Shown: one piece after another, positions 1 through 6,579 of the stretch
Layout: each line of letters begins with the position of its first letter
How positions within the stretch are numbered: the first letter of the stretch is position 1
Assembly (NCBI GenBank): GCA_028291285.1
Contig: JAQGIJ010000493.1
Location: 1-6,579, forward strand
Length of the DNA: 6,579 nucleotides
From: Phenylobacterium sp.
GTDB lineage: Bacteria > Pseudomonadota > Alphaproteobacteria > Caulobacterales > Caulobacteraceae
Direction: 5' to 3'
Position numbers and translations under genes: made by a program
The notes under the pieces: generated by a model
What the model was told of the DNA's origin: nothing
Seen by the model: only the letters and a program-made list of their open reading frames with translations
Databases searched by the model: none

Positions 1-447
1 TCCAAGGTCCTGCCCTATCCGCCCGATCAGCTCTTCCGGCCGGTGGGGGACGTCGCGAAATACCCGGAGTTCGTTCCCTGGATCACCGCCATGCGGACCT
101 GGAACGTGCGGCCGCTGGGGGTCGGGATCGATGCGGTGGATGCGGAGGCCGGCGTCGGCTTCTCCTTCCTGAAGGAGAAATTCGCCACGCGCGTGCGCCG
201 CGACGGCCAAAATCGCCAGATCGACGTCTCGCTGCTCTCCGGTCCGTTCCGCAAGCTGGAGAACCGCTGGCGCTTCCTGGATGCGGGCCAGGGCGCGACG
301 CGTATCGAGTTCGACATCGACTTCGTCTTCAAGTCGCGCCTGCTCGACGCCCTGCTGCGCACCAACTTCCACCAGGCGGTGGACAAGCTGATCGACTGCT
401 TCGAAGCCCGCGCGCGCAACCTCTACGGCCAGTCCGACGCGGCGTAG
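1..447 (+). CDS. ratA: RatA/COQ10-family START-domain protein (5'-partial)
   Basis: The reading frame is open from base 1 to a TAG stop at 445-447, giving 148 residues. The first visible residues (SKVLPYPPDQLF) match the first beta strand of the family, so probably only about 5-8 N-terminal residues lie outside the window. The family hallmark YPEFVPWI is at visible residues 21-28, followed by the FSFLKEKFATRV strand, the LENRWRF strand and the C-terminal helix (FKSRLLDALL onward) of a small START/SRPBCC fold. Known family roles: COQ10 homologues bind ubiquinone and support respiration; E. coli RatA was described as blocking 70S ribosome association, and databases often label the family 'type II toxin'. 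In alphaproteobacteria the ubiquinone-binding role is the more plausible reading, but the sequence alone does not decide. There is no partner antitoxin gene beside it. It converges on pncC with an 18-bp gap. The family assignment is secure; the toxin label is doubtful. Confidence 0.9.
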   Translation, partial: SKVLPYPPDQLFRPVGDVAKYPEFVPWITAMRTWNVRPLGVGIDAVDAEAGVGFSFLKEKFATRVRRDGQNRQIDVSLLSGPFRKLENRWRFLDAGQGATRIEFDIDFVFKSRLLDALLRTNFHQAVDKLIDCFEARARNLYGQSDAA

Positions 448-465
448 GGCGGCGCCGGCGGCTGC

Positions 466-957
466 TCAGCTCATCCGGTCGCGGAGCGCCTGGAGGGCGG
501 CCTGGACGGCGGCGAGCTGCACCTCTTCGCGGGTCTCCACCTCGAAGAACTCCTCGCGGTGCATCAGCGCCTGGTTGGAGCGGGCGGTGGCGATGTGGAC
601 CGTGCCGACCGGTTTCATGCGCGTGCCGCCGCCTGGGCCGGCGACGCCGGTGACGGCCACCGCGAGGTGGGCGTTGGAGGCCTCCAGCGCGCCTTCCGCC
701 ATCATCCGCGCGACCGGCTCGGAGACCGCGCCCAGGTCGGCGATCAGGTCGCCGGGCACCCCCAGAAGCTCCTGCTTGGCGCGGTTGGAATAGGTCACGA
801 AGCCGCGCTCGAAGACGTCGGAGGCCCCCGACACCTGGCAGATGGCGCCGGCCACCAGCCCGCCGGTGCAGCTCTCCGCCGTGACGATCCGCAGCGACCG
901 TTCGCGGGCCTCGTCCACGAGCAGGCGCGCCAACGTCACGATCTCGAGGGGGAACAT
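466..957 (-). CDS. pncC: CinA C-terminal-domain protein, probable NMN amidohydrolase (PncC)
   Basis: This gene encodes 163 residues, the usual size of a stand-alone CinA C-terminal domain (PncC type) without the N-terminal MoaB-like domain of full CinA. Visible motifs are TAESCTGG at residues 26-33 (nucleophile loop with Ser29), RGFVTYSNRAKQELLGV at 51-67, GAVSEPVARMMAEGA at 76-90 and AVTGVAGPGGGT at 101-112 followed by KPVGTV. Known members hydrolyse nicotinamide mononucleotide to nicotinic acid mononucleotide and ammonia, recycling pyridine nucleotides in the cytosol; assignment of that activity here is by family. The frame stays open far upstream to about base 2034, but that is antisense to the next gene. 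The ATG at 955-957 was chosen because the CinA homology begins there and AGGAG lies 9 bases upstream. It is convergent with ratA and divergent from the membrane fusion gene. Confidence 0.93.
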   Translation of the reverse strand: MFPLEIVTLARLLVDEARERSLRIVTAESCTGGLVAGAICQVSGASDVFERGFVTYSNRAKQELLGVPGDLIADLGAVSEPVARMMAEGALEASNAHLAVAVTGVAGPGGGTRMKPVGTVHIATARSNQALMHREEFFEVETREEVQLAAVQAALQALRDRMS

Positions 958-966
958 GCCGGCGAA

Positions 967-971
967 CTCCT
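967..971 (-). promoter_or_regulatory. Shine-Dalgarno site of pncC
   Basis: AGGAG on the minus strand, 9 bases before the ATG at 955-957. It decides the start of pncC against the much longer open frame that continues upstream. Confidence 0.75.
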
Positions 972-999
972 GAAACTTACCGCTGGTCGTAAACCTGGC

Positions 1000-1026
1000 C
1001 GGAGCACAACATCCTAAATCGCTCCG
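1000..1026. repeat. Inverted repeat in the pncC / membrane-fusion divergent spacer
   Basis: CGGAGC at 1000-1005 and GCTCCG at 1021-1026 form a perfect 6-bp inverted repeat around a 15-base AT-richer loop. It lies in the 87-bp spacer (958-1044) from which both flanking genes must be transcribed, so it could be an operator or a leader hairpin. Arms of 6 bp are short and could occur by chance. I could not place convincing -35/-10 pairs on either strand in this spacer. Confidence 0.35.
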
Positions 1027-1044
1027 TATCAAGCGGTTTGGCCG

Positions 1045-3348
1045 ATGACCTCCAGCTCCGTCGCCTCGCGTGCGGCCGGGTCGCCGGCGCCGGCGCTGTT
1101 CGCCGCGACCGTCTTCGCCAGCGCCGCCCTGGTCTTCCTCGTCGAGCCGATGGCCGCCAGGCTCGTCCTGCCGCAGCTCGGCGGCAGCCCTTCGGTGTGG
1201 AACACCAGCCTGGCCTTCTTCCAGGCCGCGCTCCTGGCCGGCTACGGATACGCTCACCTGCTGCAGAGGCTGAGGCGGATCGAGGCTCAGGCGGCGGTCC
1301 ATGTGCTGGTGCTGCTCGCCGCCGGCGCGGTGCTGCCGCTGCGCCTGCAGCATCCCTTCGGCCCGCCGTCCTCCGACCATCCAATCCTCTGGCTGCTCGG
1401 CGTGCTCGCCGTCTCGATCGGCCCGCCGTTCGCCGCGCTCTCGGCGACGGCCCCGCTGGTCCAGGCCTGGCAGGCGCGGGTGTTCGCAGGCCGTGAGGGG
1501 CGCGAGCCCTACGTCCTCTATGCGGCGAGCAACCTCGGCAGCCTGCTCGCCCTGCTGGCTTACCCGCTGGTGGTCGAGCCGGCCCTGACGCTGGGCGCCC
1601 AGACAGAAGGCTGGAGCGCCGGCTACGCCGTCTTCCTGGTTGCGGTCGCGGTCCTCGCCGTCACAGCCCTGCGGACCGTCGAGGCGGCGCCGGCGCTGCC
1701 TCACGCCCGCACGGCGCGGCCGGCCTGGGGCGAGCGGCTGCGCTGGATGGCGCTCGCCGCCCTGCCGTCGAGCCTGATGCTGGGAGTGACGAGCTACATC
1801 ACCACCGATGTCGCCTCCGCGCCCTTCCTGTGGGTGCTGCCGCTGGCGCTCTACCTGGCGAGCTTCGTCGCGGCCTTCGCCGCCAAGCCGCCCATTGCGC
1901 CCGGCGTGACCCTGGTCCTGCAAGCCGCCCTGGCGGCGGCCTGCGCGGCCATGCTGCCGTTCAGCGACCTGCCGTTCCTGGCGCAGCTGGCCGTGCACCT
2001 GAGCGCCTTCTTCTTCACCGCGCTGATGTGCCATCAGGCCCTGGTGGCCAGCCGCCCGCCGCCGGACGAGCTCACCGGCTTCTATCTGTGGATCTCAGCG
2101 GGCGGCGTCCTGGGCGGCGCCTTCAACGCCTTCGTCGCCCCGGCGATCTTCGACAATGTCTGGGAGTATCCGCTGGTCCTGACGCTGGCCGCCCTGGCGC
2201 GGCCGTGGGGTCGCGGACGCACGCGGGCGGAGGCCTGGGTGATGCTGGGCCTGGCTGCGGCGGCGGCGGTGGCCGCGACGGTGATCGTCACCTTCCGCAA
2301 CCGGTTTCCCGGCGGGGGCGTGGTGGGCGACCTCGACCTCTTCCAGCTGGTGGTGATCGCGCTGCTGGCGGCGGGCGCCATCGCCGCCTTCCGCCTGCGC
2401 GGCGACGGGCTGATGTTCTGCGCGGCGCTCGCGGCGCTGTCGCTCGGCGCGGCCGGGGCGGCGGAGCGCGCCACGACGGTCGGGACCTGGCGCAGCTTCT
2501 TCGGCGTGCTGCGGATCTCCGAGGCCAACGCCCCGGCCCTGGGCGGCCGGGTGCGGCTGCTCTCCCACGGCACCACCCTGCACGGCGCCGAGGCGCTGAG
2601 CCCCGCCTTCCGCTGCAGGCCGCTGGTCTACTACACGCCGCTGACGCCGATCGGTCAGGTGTTCCGGGCGCTGGAGGCGGCGCATCCGGCGCTGCGGATC
2701 GGAACAGTGGGATTGGGGACCGGATCGGTGGCGGCCTATGTCCGGGCGGCCGACCACCTGACCTTCTTCGAGATCGATCCGCTGGTGGTCCGCATCGCGC
2801 GGCGGCAGTTCGCCTACACGACGCAGTGTGCGGCCGGGCCGGTCGACTATGTGCTGGGCGACGCGCGGCTGACCCTCGCCCGCCAGCCGCGGGACGCCTT
2901 CGACCTCCTGCTGATCGACGCCTTCTCGTCGGACGCGGTGCCCACCCACCTGCTCACGGTGGAGGCGGTGAGGGGCTACCTCGGCCATCTGAAGCCCGGC
3001 GGCGTGCTGATCCTGCACCTCTCCAACCGCAACCTCGAGCTCGACGGGCCGGCGCAGGCGGTGGCGCACGCCGCCGGCGGGGCGGCGCTGGTGCAGCAGC
3101 ACCGGGTCAAGCCCGGGCGCGGGGCGGGCTGGGAATCCGACGAGGACGCGGTGATCGTCGGCCGCTCGCCCGCGGCCCTGGCGGCGTTCGCGGCCGATCC
3201 GCGCTGGCGGGCCGATGACCCCGGCCAGGCGCGGGCCTGGACCGACGACTACGTCAACCTGCCCGGCGCCCTCTGGCGCAAGCTGCGGCAGCGCTACGGC
3301 GGCGCGCCTAGAGCGGGGCCTCCACCGCCACCACGGCCTGGGCCATGA
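1045..3348 (+). CDS. Polytopic membrane protein with C-terminal spermidine-synthase-like domain
   Basis: This gene encodes 767 residues. Residues 15-475 are very hydrophobic, with roughly 14-15 possible membrane segments (for example about 15-33, 56-76, 113-132, 157-177, 192-209, 260-280, 312-334, 344-366, 397-416 and 431-449). The region includes [17 protein letters not shown] at 31-47, typical of proteins annotated as fused MFS/spermidine synthase. From about 485 a Rossmann methyltransferase-like domain follows: LSHGTTLHG at 506-514, GLGTG at 556-560, FFEIDPLVV with Glu576, GDAR with Asp606 and [16 protein letters not shown] with Asp625. The fold is that of spermidine synthase, but substrate and reaction are not established for this architecture. 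The ATG at 1045 is the first after an in-frame TAA at 1015-1017; no clear Shine-Dalgarno precedes it. The proline-rich tail (from about residue 755) is antisense to the 3' end of ispDF and looks like read-through. An anchored aminopropyltransferase, a transporter or a methyltransferase-like enzyme are all possible. Confidence 0.9.
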   Translation: MTSSSVASRAAGSPAPALFAATVFASAALVFLVEPMAARLVLPQLGGSPSVWNTSLAFFQAALLAGYGYAHLLQRLRRIEAQAAVHVLVLLAAGAVLPLRLQHPFGPPSSDHPILWLLGVLAVSIGPPFAALSATAPLVQAWQARVFAGREGREPYVLYAASNLGSLLALLAYPLVVEPALTLGAQTEGWSAGYAVFLVAVAVLAVTALRTVEAAPALPHARTARPAWGERLRWMALAALPSSLMLGVTSYITTDVASAPFLWVLPLALYLASFVAAFAAKPPIAPGVTLVLQAALAAACAAMLPFSDLPFLAQLAVHLSAFFFTALMCHQALVASRPPPDELTGFYLWISAGGVLGGAFNAFVAPAIFDNVWEYPLVLTLAALARPWGRGRTRAEAWVMLGLAAAAAVAATVIVTFRNRFPGGGVVGDLDLFQLVVIALLAAGAIAAFRLRGDGLMFCAALAALSLGAAGAAERATTVGTWRSFFGVLRISEANAPALGGRVRLLSHGTTLHGAEALSPAFRCRPLVYYTPLTPIGQVFRALEAAHPALRIGTVGLGTGSVAAYVRAADHLTFFEIDPLVVRIARRQFAYTTQCAAGPVDYVLGDARLTLARQPRDAFDLLLIDAFSSDAVPTHLLTVEAVRGYLGHLKPGGVLILHLSNRNLELDGPAQAVAHAAGGAALVQQHRVKPGRGAGWESDEDAVIVGRSPAALAAFAADPRWRADDPGQARAWTDDYVNLPGALWRKLRQRYGGAPRAGPPPPPRPGP
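3308..3348. other. 41-bp convergent 3' overlap of the membrane-fusion gene and ispDF
   Basis: The plus-strand gene ends with TGA at 3346-3348, while ispDF on the minus strand ends at 3308-3310 (TAG, seen as CTA on the plus strand). The palindrome CTAG at 3308-3311 provides the ispDF stop and also a plus-strand TAG at 3309-3311, but the plus-strand gene reads through in another frame. No terminator hairpin with a T-tract is visible in the overlap. Confidence 0.85.
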
Positions 3349-4453
3349 GCCCTTCCTCGCGGCCGGTGAAGCCCATGCCCTCGGTGGTCGTCGCCTTGAC
3401 GCTGACCCGCTGCACCGGAATGCCCAGCAGGTCGGCGATGCGCTGGCGCATGGCGTCGCGGTGCGGCTTGATCTTCGGCCGCTCGCAGATGAGCGTCACG
3501 TCGGCGTTGAGGATCCGCCCGCCCTGGGCCGCCACCCGGTTCACCGCATGGGTGAGGAACTGGTCCGAGGAGGCGCCCTTCCAGCGCGGATCGGTGGGCG
3601 GGAAATGCTCGCCGATGTCGCCGTCGGCGATCGCCCCCAGCACCGCGTCGGTCAGCGCGTGCAGGCCGCAGTCGGCGTCGGAGTGGCCGATCAGGCCCAG
3701 CTCGTGCTCGATGCGGATGCCGCAGAGCCAGACCACGTCGCCGGGGCCGAAGCGATGGGCGTCGATTCCCTGGCCCATGCGGACGATCCGGCGGGACGCG
3801 GCGAGCTGCTCGGCCATGAGGAAGTCCTCAGGATAGGTCAGCTTCATCAGCATCGGGTCGCCCGGGACCATGGCCACGTGGCCGCCCGCGCGCTCGATGA
3901 CCGAGGCGTCGTCGGTGGGCTCCTCGGTCGCCGGCCAGCGGCGGTAGGCGGCCTTCAGCCGGCCGAAGCGGAACGCCTGCGGGGTCTGCGCGCGCCAGAG
4001 GCCTTCGCGCGAGACGGTCTCGTCCACCAAGCCCTCGCCGCGCTTCAGGGTGTCTGGGACGGGAAGCGCCGGCACCGCGCCGTCAGCCAGCTCCAGCGCG
4101 CTCAGCAGCCGGTCCACGTGAGTGCGGGTGACGAACGGCCGGGCGGCGTCGTGCACCAGCACCGCCTCGTTGCGGCCGCAGTGCAGGGCGGCCAGTCCGG
4201 CCTGCACCGATTCCGCCCGGGTCCGGCCACCGGTGACCGCCCGCCAGCCGGCCAGGCCCTGGAGCGCGGCGTCCACTTGCGCCAAACGGTCCCGCGCCAC
4301 GACCACCACCACTTCGCCGGCGCCGGCCGCGAGCAGTCCCTCCACGGACCAGCGGATCAGGGGGCGCGAGCCGAGGGTGCGCCACGCCTTCGGCTCACCG
4401 GGTCCGGCTCTCAGGCCCGCCCCCGCCGCCACAATCACTGCCGAAAATGCCAT
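3308..4453 (-). CDS. ispDF: Bifunctional IspD/IspF enzyme of the MEP isoprenoid pathway
   Basis: This gene encodes 381 residues, the normal size for IspDF fusions. The N-terminal IspD domain (about 1-220, 2-C-methyl-D-erythritol 4-phosphate cytidylyltransferase) shows the nucleotide-binding loop AAGAGLRAG at 9-17 with Lys22, GGRTRAESV at 75-83, HDAARPF at 101-107 and QTPQAF at 156-161. The C-terminal IspF domain (about 226-381, MEcPP synthase) shows GIDAHRF at 229-235 (metal ligands Asp231 and His233), HSDAD at 257-261 (metal ligand His257), [16 protein letters not shown] at 278-293 and the cytidine-site motif [14 protein letters not shown] at 355-368. Together the domains catalyse steps 3 and 5 of the cytosolic MEP pathway, with IspE encoded elsewhere. 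The ATG at 4451-4453 is fixed by an in-frame TAA four codons upstream (4463-4465) and by AGAGGA at 4457-4462. It is divergent from dusB, and all key residues are present. Confidence 0.98.
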   Translation of the reverse strand: MAFSAVIVAAGAGLRAGPGEPKAWRTLGSRPLIRWSVEGLLAAGAGEVVVVVARDRLAQVDAALQGLAGWRAVTGGRTRAESVQAGLAALHCGRNEAVLVHDAARPFVTRTHVDRLLSALELADGAVPALPVPDTLKRGEGLVDETVSREGLWRAQTPQAFRFGRLKAAYRRWPATEEPTDDASVIERAGGHVAMVPGDPMLMKLTYPEDFLMAEQLAASRRIVRMGQGIDAHRFGPGDVVWLCGIRIEHELGLIGHSDADCGLHALTDAVLGAIADGDIGEHFPPTDPRWKGASSDQFLTHAVNRVAAQGGRILNADVTLICERPKIKPHRDAMRQRIADLLGIPVQRVSVKATTTEGMGFTGREEGLMAQAVVAVEAPL

Positions 4454-4456
4454 GGT

Positions 4457-4462
4457 TCCTCT
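4457..4462 (-). promoter_or_regulatory. Shine-Dalgarno site of ispDF
   Basis: AGAGGA on the minus strand just before the ispDF ATG; the GAGG core ends 4 bases from the ATG, a slightly short spacing. An in-frame TAA lies immediately upstream, so no earlier start is possible. Confidence 0.7.
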
Positions 4463-4470
4463 TTAGGGCC

Positions 4471-4502
4471 CGGCGGTTGCATGATCCAGCTTTACGCCGC
4501 CG
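4471..4502. repeat. Inverted repeat in the ispDF / dusB divergent spacer
   Basis: CGGCGG at 4471-4476 and CCGCCG at 4497-4502 form a 6-bp inverted repeat separated by 20 bases, in the 90-bp spacer (4454-4543) that must carry the promoters for both ispDF and dusB-ntrB. It could be a binding site for a regulator. The arms are GC-only in a GC-rich genome, so chance is a serious alternative. Confidence 0.3.
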
Positions 4503-4503
4503 T

Positions 4504-4509
4504 TACAAT
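4504..4509 (+). promoter_or_regulatory. Possible -10 element for dusB-ntrB
   Basis: TACAAT differs from the sigma-70 consensus TATAAT at one position and lies 34 bases before the dusB ATG in an AT-richer stretch. The best -35-like hexamer, TTGCAT at 4477-4482, is 21 bases upstream, which is too far for a normal spacer, so the call is weak. I saw no sigma-54 type GG-N10-GC promoter in the spacer. Confidence 0.3.
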
Positions 4510-4528
4510 TGCCTAAAAAGGTGGCTGT

Positions 4529-4533
4529 GAGGG
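4529..4533 (+). promoter_or_regulatory. Shine-Dalgarno site of dusB
   Basis: GAGGG lies 10 bases before the dusB ATG at 4544. An in-frame TAG at 4538-4540, two codons upstream of the ATG, excludes any earlier start. Confidence 0.6.
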
Positions 4534-4543
4534 TGACTAGAAA

Positions 4544-5551
4544 ATGAGCAGTTCCGTGGGGATCGGCTGCGTGGACGTGGGGGGCCGGGCCTGGATCGCG
4601 CCGATGACCGGCGTATCCGACCTGCCGTTCCGGCGTGCGGCGAGCCGCCTGGGCGCGGCCTATGTGGCGACCGAGATGGTCGCCTGCGCGGAGCTGTCCC
4701 GCGGACGCCCCGACATGGTCCGACGCGCCGCAGTGGGCGAGGGGCTGCCGCTGATGGTCGTCCAGCTGGTCGGTCGCGATCCCGTCCACATCGCCGAGGG
4801 CGCGCGGATGGCGGCCCGCGCCGGCGCCCAGATCATCGACCTCAACTTCGGCTGTCCGGCGAAAGAGGTCACCGGCGCCCTCTGCGGGTCGGCGCTGATG
4901 CGCGAGCCGGAACTCGCCAGTCGCATGATCTCCGCCGCCGTCGAGGCGGTGGATCTGCCCGTCACCGTGAAGATGCGCCTGGGCTGGGACGACGCCTCGC
5001 GCAACGCCCCCGAGTTCGCCGCCCGCGCCGAAGCGCTGGGCGTCGCGGCCGTGACCGTCCACGGACGCACCCGCTGCCAATTCTACAAGGGCCTCGCCGA
5101 CTGGAGCGCGGTGGCGCAGGTCAAGGCCGCCGTGAAGGTCCCGGTGATCGTCAACGGCGACGTGCGCGACGGCGCGAGCGCCCGCGCGGCGCTGGCCGCC
5201 TCGGGCGCGGACGCGGTGATGATCGGCCGCGGCGTCTACGGCCGGCCGTGGATCGCCACGCAGATCGACGCCGAGCTTGACGGCCGCCGCTTCGTCGCGC
5301 CGGATGCGGACGCCCGTCTGGGCATCGTCATCGACCATTTCCGCGACAGCCTCGCCTTCTACGGCGACCGGCTGGGACTGAAGATCTTCCGCAAGCACCT
5401 GGCCGCCTACGTCGAAGAGGCGCCCTGGCCGCTCAGCGGGGATGAACGGCGAAAGGCGCGCAGTCGCCTATGCCGGTTGGAGGAAGCCGCCGCGGTCGAA
5501 CGCGGACTGGAAGAGCTCTGGATCAGCCAACAAACCAGGCTCGCCGCATGA
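4544..5551 (+). CDS. dusB: tRNA-dihydrouridine synthase, DusB/NifR3 family
   Basis: This gene encodes 335 residues, the usual DusB length. It is a FMN- and NADPH-dependent enzyme that reduces specific uridines in the tRNA D-loop. The TIM-barrel signatures are APMTGVSDLPFRR at 19-31 (FMN-binding N terminus), the strand around MVVQLVGRDP at 71-80, IDLNFGCPAKEV at 98-109 with the catalytic general-acid Cys104, TVKMRLGWDD at 141-150 (Lys143), VHGRTRCQFYKG at 172-183 (His173), VIVNGDV at 201-207 and GADAVMIGRGVYGRPW at 221-236. The C-terminal helical domain occupies about 255-330. An oddity is Cys114 in the catalytic loop (GALCGSALM), where I expect Ala in most DusB proteins. The gene overlaps ntrB by ATGA, as in the known nifR3-ntrBC operons, which suggests co-transcription and translational coupling. 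Which uridine it modifies cannot be read from the sequence. Confidence 0.97.
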   Translation: MSSSVGIGCVDVGGRAWIAPMTGVSDLPFRRAASRLGAAYVATEMVACAELSRGRPDMVRRAAVGEGLPLMVVQLVGRDPVHIAEGARMAARAGAQIIDLNFGCPAKEVTGALCGSALMREPELASRMISAAVEAVDLPVTVKMRLGWDDASRNAPEFAARAEALGVAAVTVHGRTRCQFYKGLADWSAVAQVKAAVKVPVIVNGDVRDGASARAALAASGADAVMIGRGVYGRPWIATQIDAELDGRRFVAPDADARLGIVIDHFRDSLAFYGDRLGLKIFRKHLAAYVEEAPWPLSGDERRKARSRLCRLEEAAAVERGLEELWISQQTRLAA

Positions 5552-6579
5552 CAAGCCAAACGAATCGACAACCACCCGGGGTCGGCGCCGAGGCGCTGAA
5601 GGCCGCGGCTTTCGACCTCAGTCCCGATCCGGCGCTGGTGGTGAACGCCGACGGCGCCCTGGTCGCCGTGAACGAGGCCGCCGAGGCCCTGTTCGGCCAG
5701 GGGCTGGGCCTCCTGGCCCGCGGCCGCTTCGGCGCCGCCCTGCCGCCGGGCTCCGCCCTGGTCTCCCTGTTGAACCGCGCGCTCGAGGAGGACACCCGGG
5801 TCCGCGAGCGCGGCGTGCAGATCAGCCTGTTCGGCCTGCCGCCGTTCGAGGCCGACGGCGCGGCCGCGCCGCTCGGCGACGGCTCGGTGCTGCTGACGCT
5901 CACCATCCGCACGGGCCTTGGGCCCGAGCGGGGCGGGGCGGAAGCCGCAGGTCTGCGATCCGTTGTCGGGCTGGGCCGCATGCTGGCCCACGAGATCAAG
6001 AACCCGCTGGCCGGCATCCGCGGCGCGGCCCAGCTGCTCAAGACCGGGGCCAAGGCCGAGGACGTCCCGCTCGCCCAGCTGATCGTCGACGAGACGGACC
6101 GGGTGCGCCGCCTGGTGGAGCGGATGGAGGCCTTCTCCGATGACCACCTGCCGGACCGCCATCCGATCAATATCCACCAGGTGTTGGACCGGGTTCGCGC
6201 GCTCGCCGCCAACGGCGTCGCCGACGGGCTGGGGCTGAAGGAGTCCTATGACCCCTCGCTGCCGGCGGCGCTGGGGGATGAGGACCAGCTGATCCAGATC
6301 TTCCTCAACCTGGTGAAGAATGCCGCCGAGGCGGCGCACGCCCGCGGCGACGGCCGCGGCGAGATCTCCATCGCCACCGCCTATCGCCATGGCGTCCGGG
6401 TCCGCGCGGCCAAGGGCCAGGTGCTGCGCGGCGCGCCGCTGGAGATCCGCGTGCAGGACAACGGCCCGGGCGTGCCCGCCCACCTGCGCGAGCACCTGTT
6501 CCAGCCCTTCGTCACCTCCAAGGCCAACGGCGCGGGGCTCGGATTGGCCCTCGTGGCCAAGCTGGTCGCCGGCCACGGC
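5548..6579 (+). CDS. ntrB: Nitrogen regulation sensor histidine kinase NtrB (3'-partial)
   Basis: The frame starts at the ATG overlapping the dusB stop (ATGA at 5548-5551) and is open to the window edge, giving 344 residues; probably only a few tens of residues are missing. Domains: a PAS-like sensor region (about 18-120, with LSPDPALVVNADGALVAVN); the dimerisation/phosphoacceptor H-box LAHEIKNPLAGIRGAAQLL at 146-164 with His148; and an HATPase domain with N-box NLVKNAAEAA at 254-263 (Asn258), G1 box DNGPGVP at 304-310, F box LFQPFVTSK at 317-325 and G2 box GAGLGLAL at 328-335. There is no signal peptide or membrane segment, so it is cytosolic. Known role: NtrB phosphorylates and dephosphorylates NtrC under control of PII protein, setting nitrogen-assimilation transcription. 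No good Shine-Dalgarno precedes the ATG, consistent with coupling to dusB. ntrC is expected downstream, outside the window. Confidence 0.95.
   Translation, partial: MTSQTNRQPPGVGAEALKAAAFDLSPDPALVVNADGALVAVNEAAEALFGQGLGLLARGRFGAALPPGSALVSLLNRALEEDTRVRERGVQISLFGLPPFEADGAAAPLGDGSVLLTLTIRTGLGPERGGAEAAGLRSVVGLGRMLAHEIKNPLAGIRGAAQLLKTGAKAEDVPLAQLIVDETDRVRRLVERMEAFSDDHLPDRHPINIHQVLDRVRALAANGVADGLGLKESYDPSLPAALGDEDQLIQIFLNLVKNAAEAAHARGDGRGEISIATAYRHGVRVRAAKGQVLRGAPLEIRVQDNGPGVPAHLREHLFQPFVTSKANGAGLGLALVAKLVAGHG

Noticed and set aside
445..475. Possible bidirectional terminator between ratA and pncC
   Set aside because: Short palindromes such as GGCGCC are present, but there is no stable stem followed by a T-tract on either strand.
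1..957. RatA-like gene plus neighbour as a toxin-antitoxin module
   Set aside because: The partner gene is a convergent PncC enzyme, not an antitoxin, and no small companion ORF is present. The 'toxin' name comes from the family label; a COQ10-like role fits better.
466..2034. A 522-codon minus-strand open frame that includes pncC and continues upstream
   Set aside because: Only the last 163 residues resemble a protein family. The rest is Arg/Gln/Gly-rich, antisense to the membrane-fusion gene, and typical of high-GC shadow frames. A good ribosome site marks the start at 957.
2250..2280. GC-rich run of GCG/GCC codons resembling a short tandem repeat
   Set aside because: It encodes an alanine-rich membrane segment ([11 protein letters not shown]) in frame and is explained by coding of a hydrophobic helix in a high-GC genome.
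2095..3102. Minus-strand open frame of 335 codons opposite the spermidine-synthase-like region
   Set aside because: Low-complexity His/Arg/Gln/Gly composition without recognisable motifs, while the plus strand carries clear family motifs throughout.
3215..4516. Plus-strand open frame of 433 codons opposite ispDF
   Set aside because: Composition is that of antisense GC-rich DNA; the minus strand encodes full-length IspDF with all catalytic motifs.
4463..5398. Minus-strand open frame of 311 codons opposite dusB
   Set aside because: No family resemblance; shadow of the strongly supported dusB gene.
5407..6576. Minus-strand open frame of about 389 codons opposite ntrB
   Set aside because: Gln/Gly/Arg-rich antisense translation; the plus strand has the complete H, N, G1, F and G2 boxes of NtrB.

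Overview
The window reads as a stretch of alphaproteobacterial chromosome, most likely from Caulobacterales (Caulobacter or Phenylobacterium type). This is inferred from three things: very high GC with strong third-position GC bias, a fused ispDF gene, and a dusB(nifR3)-ntrB pair, which is a typical alphaproteobacterial arrangement. No database search was possible, so the lineage is an inference.

Layout from left to right: (1) the 3' part of a RatA/COQ10-type START-domain gene (+, 1-447, 5' end outside the window); (2) a stand-alone CinA C-terminal-domain gene (pncC type, -, 466-957), convergent with ratA; (3) an 87-bp divergent spacer with a short inverted repeat; (4) a large membrane protein with a C-terminal spermidine-synthase-like domain (+, 1045-3348), whose 3' end overlaps the next gene by 41 bp in convergent orientation; (5) bifunctional ispDF (-, 3308-4453); (6) a 90-bp divergent spacer with an inverted repeat and a possible -10 element; (7) dusB (+, 4544-5551), overlapping by ATGA (8) ntrB (+, from 5548, cut by the right window edge).

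Most genes are core functions: ubiquinone-binding or RatA-like protein, NMN deamidase, isoprenoid precursor synthesis by the MEP pathway, tRNA dihydrouridine formation, and nitrogen-status sensing. dusB and ntrB look like the start of the classical nifR3-ntrB-ntrC operon, and ntrC would be expected just beyond the right edge. The accessory-looking gene is the membrane/spermidine-synthase-like fusion between pncC and ispDF; its biochemical role is not established and its C-terminal tail appears to be read-through into the antisense of ispDF.

I saw no mobile element, CRISPR array, tRNA, rRNA or clear intrinsic terminator. Coding covers almost the whole window, and no gap exceeds 100 bp. I found no convincing undescribed system. 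The points most worth checking are the odd 3' end and the uncharacterised function of the membrane fusion gene.
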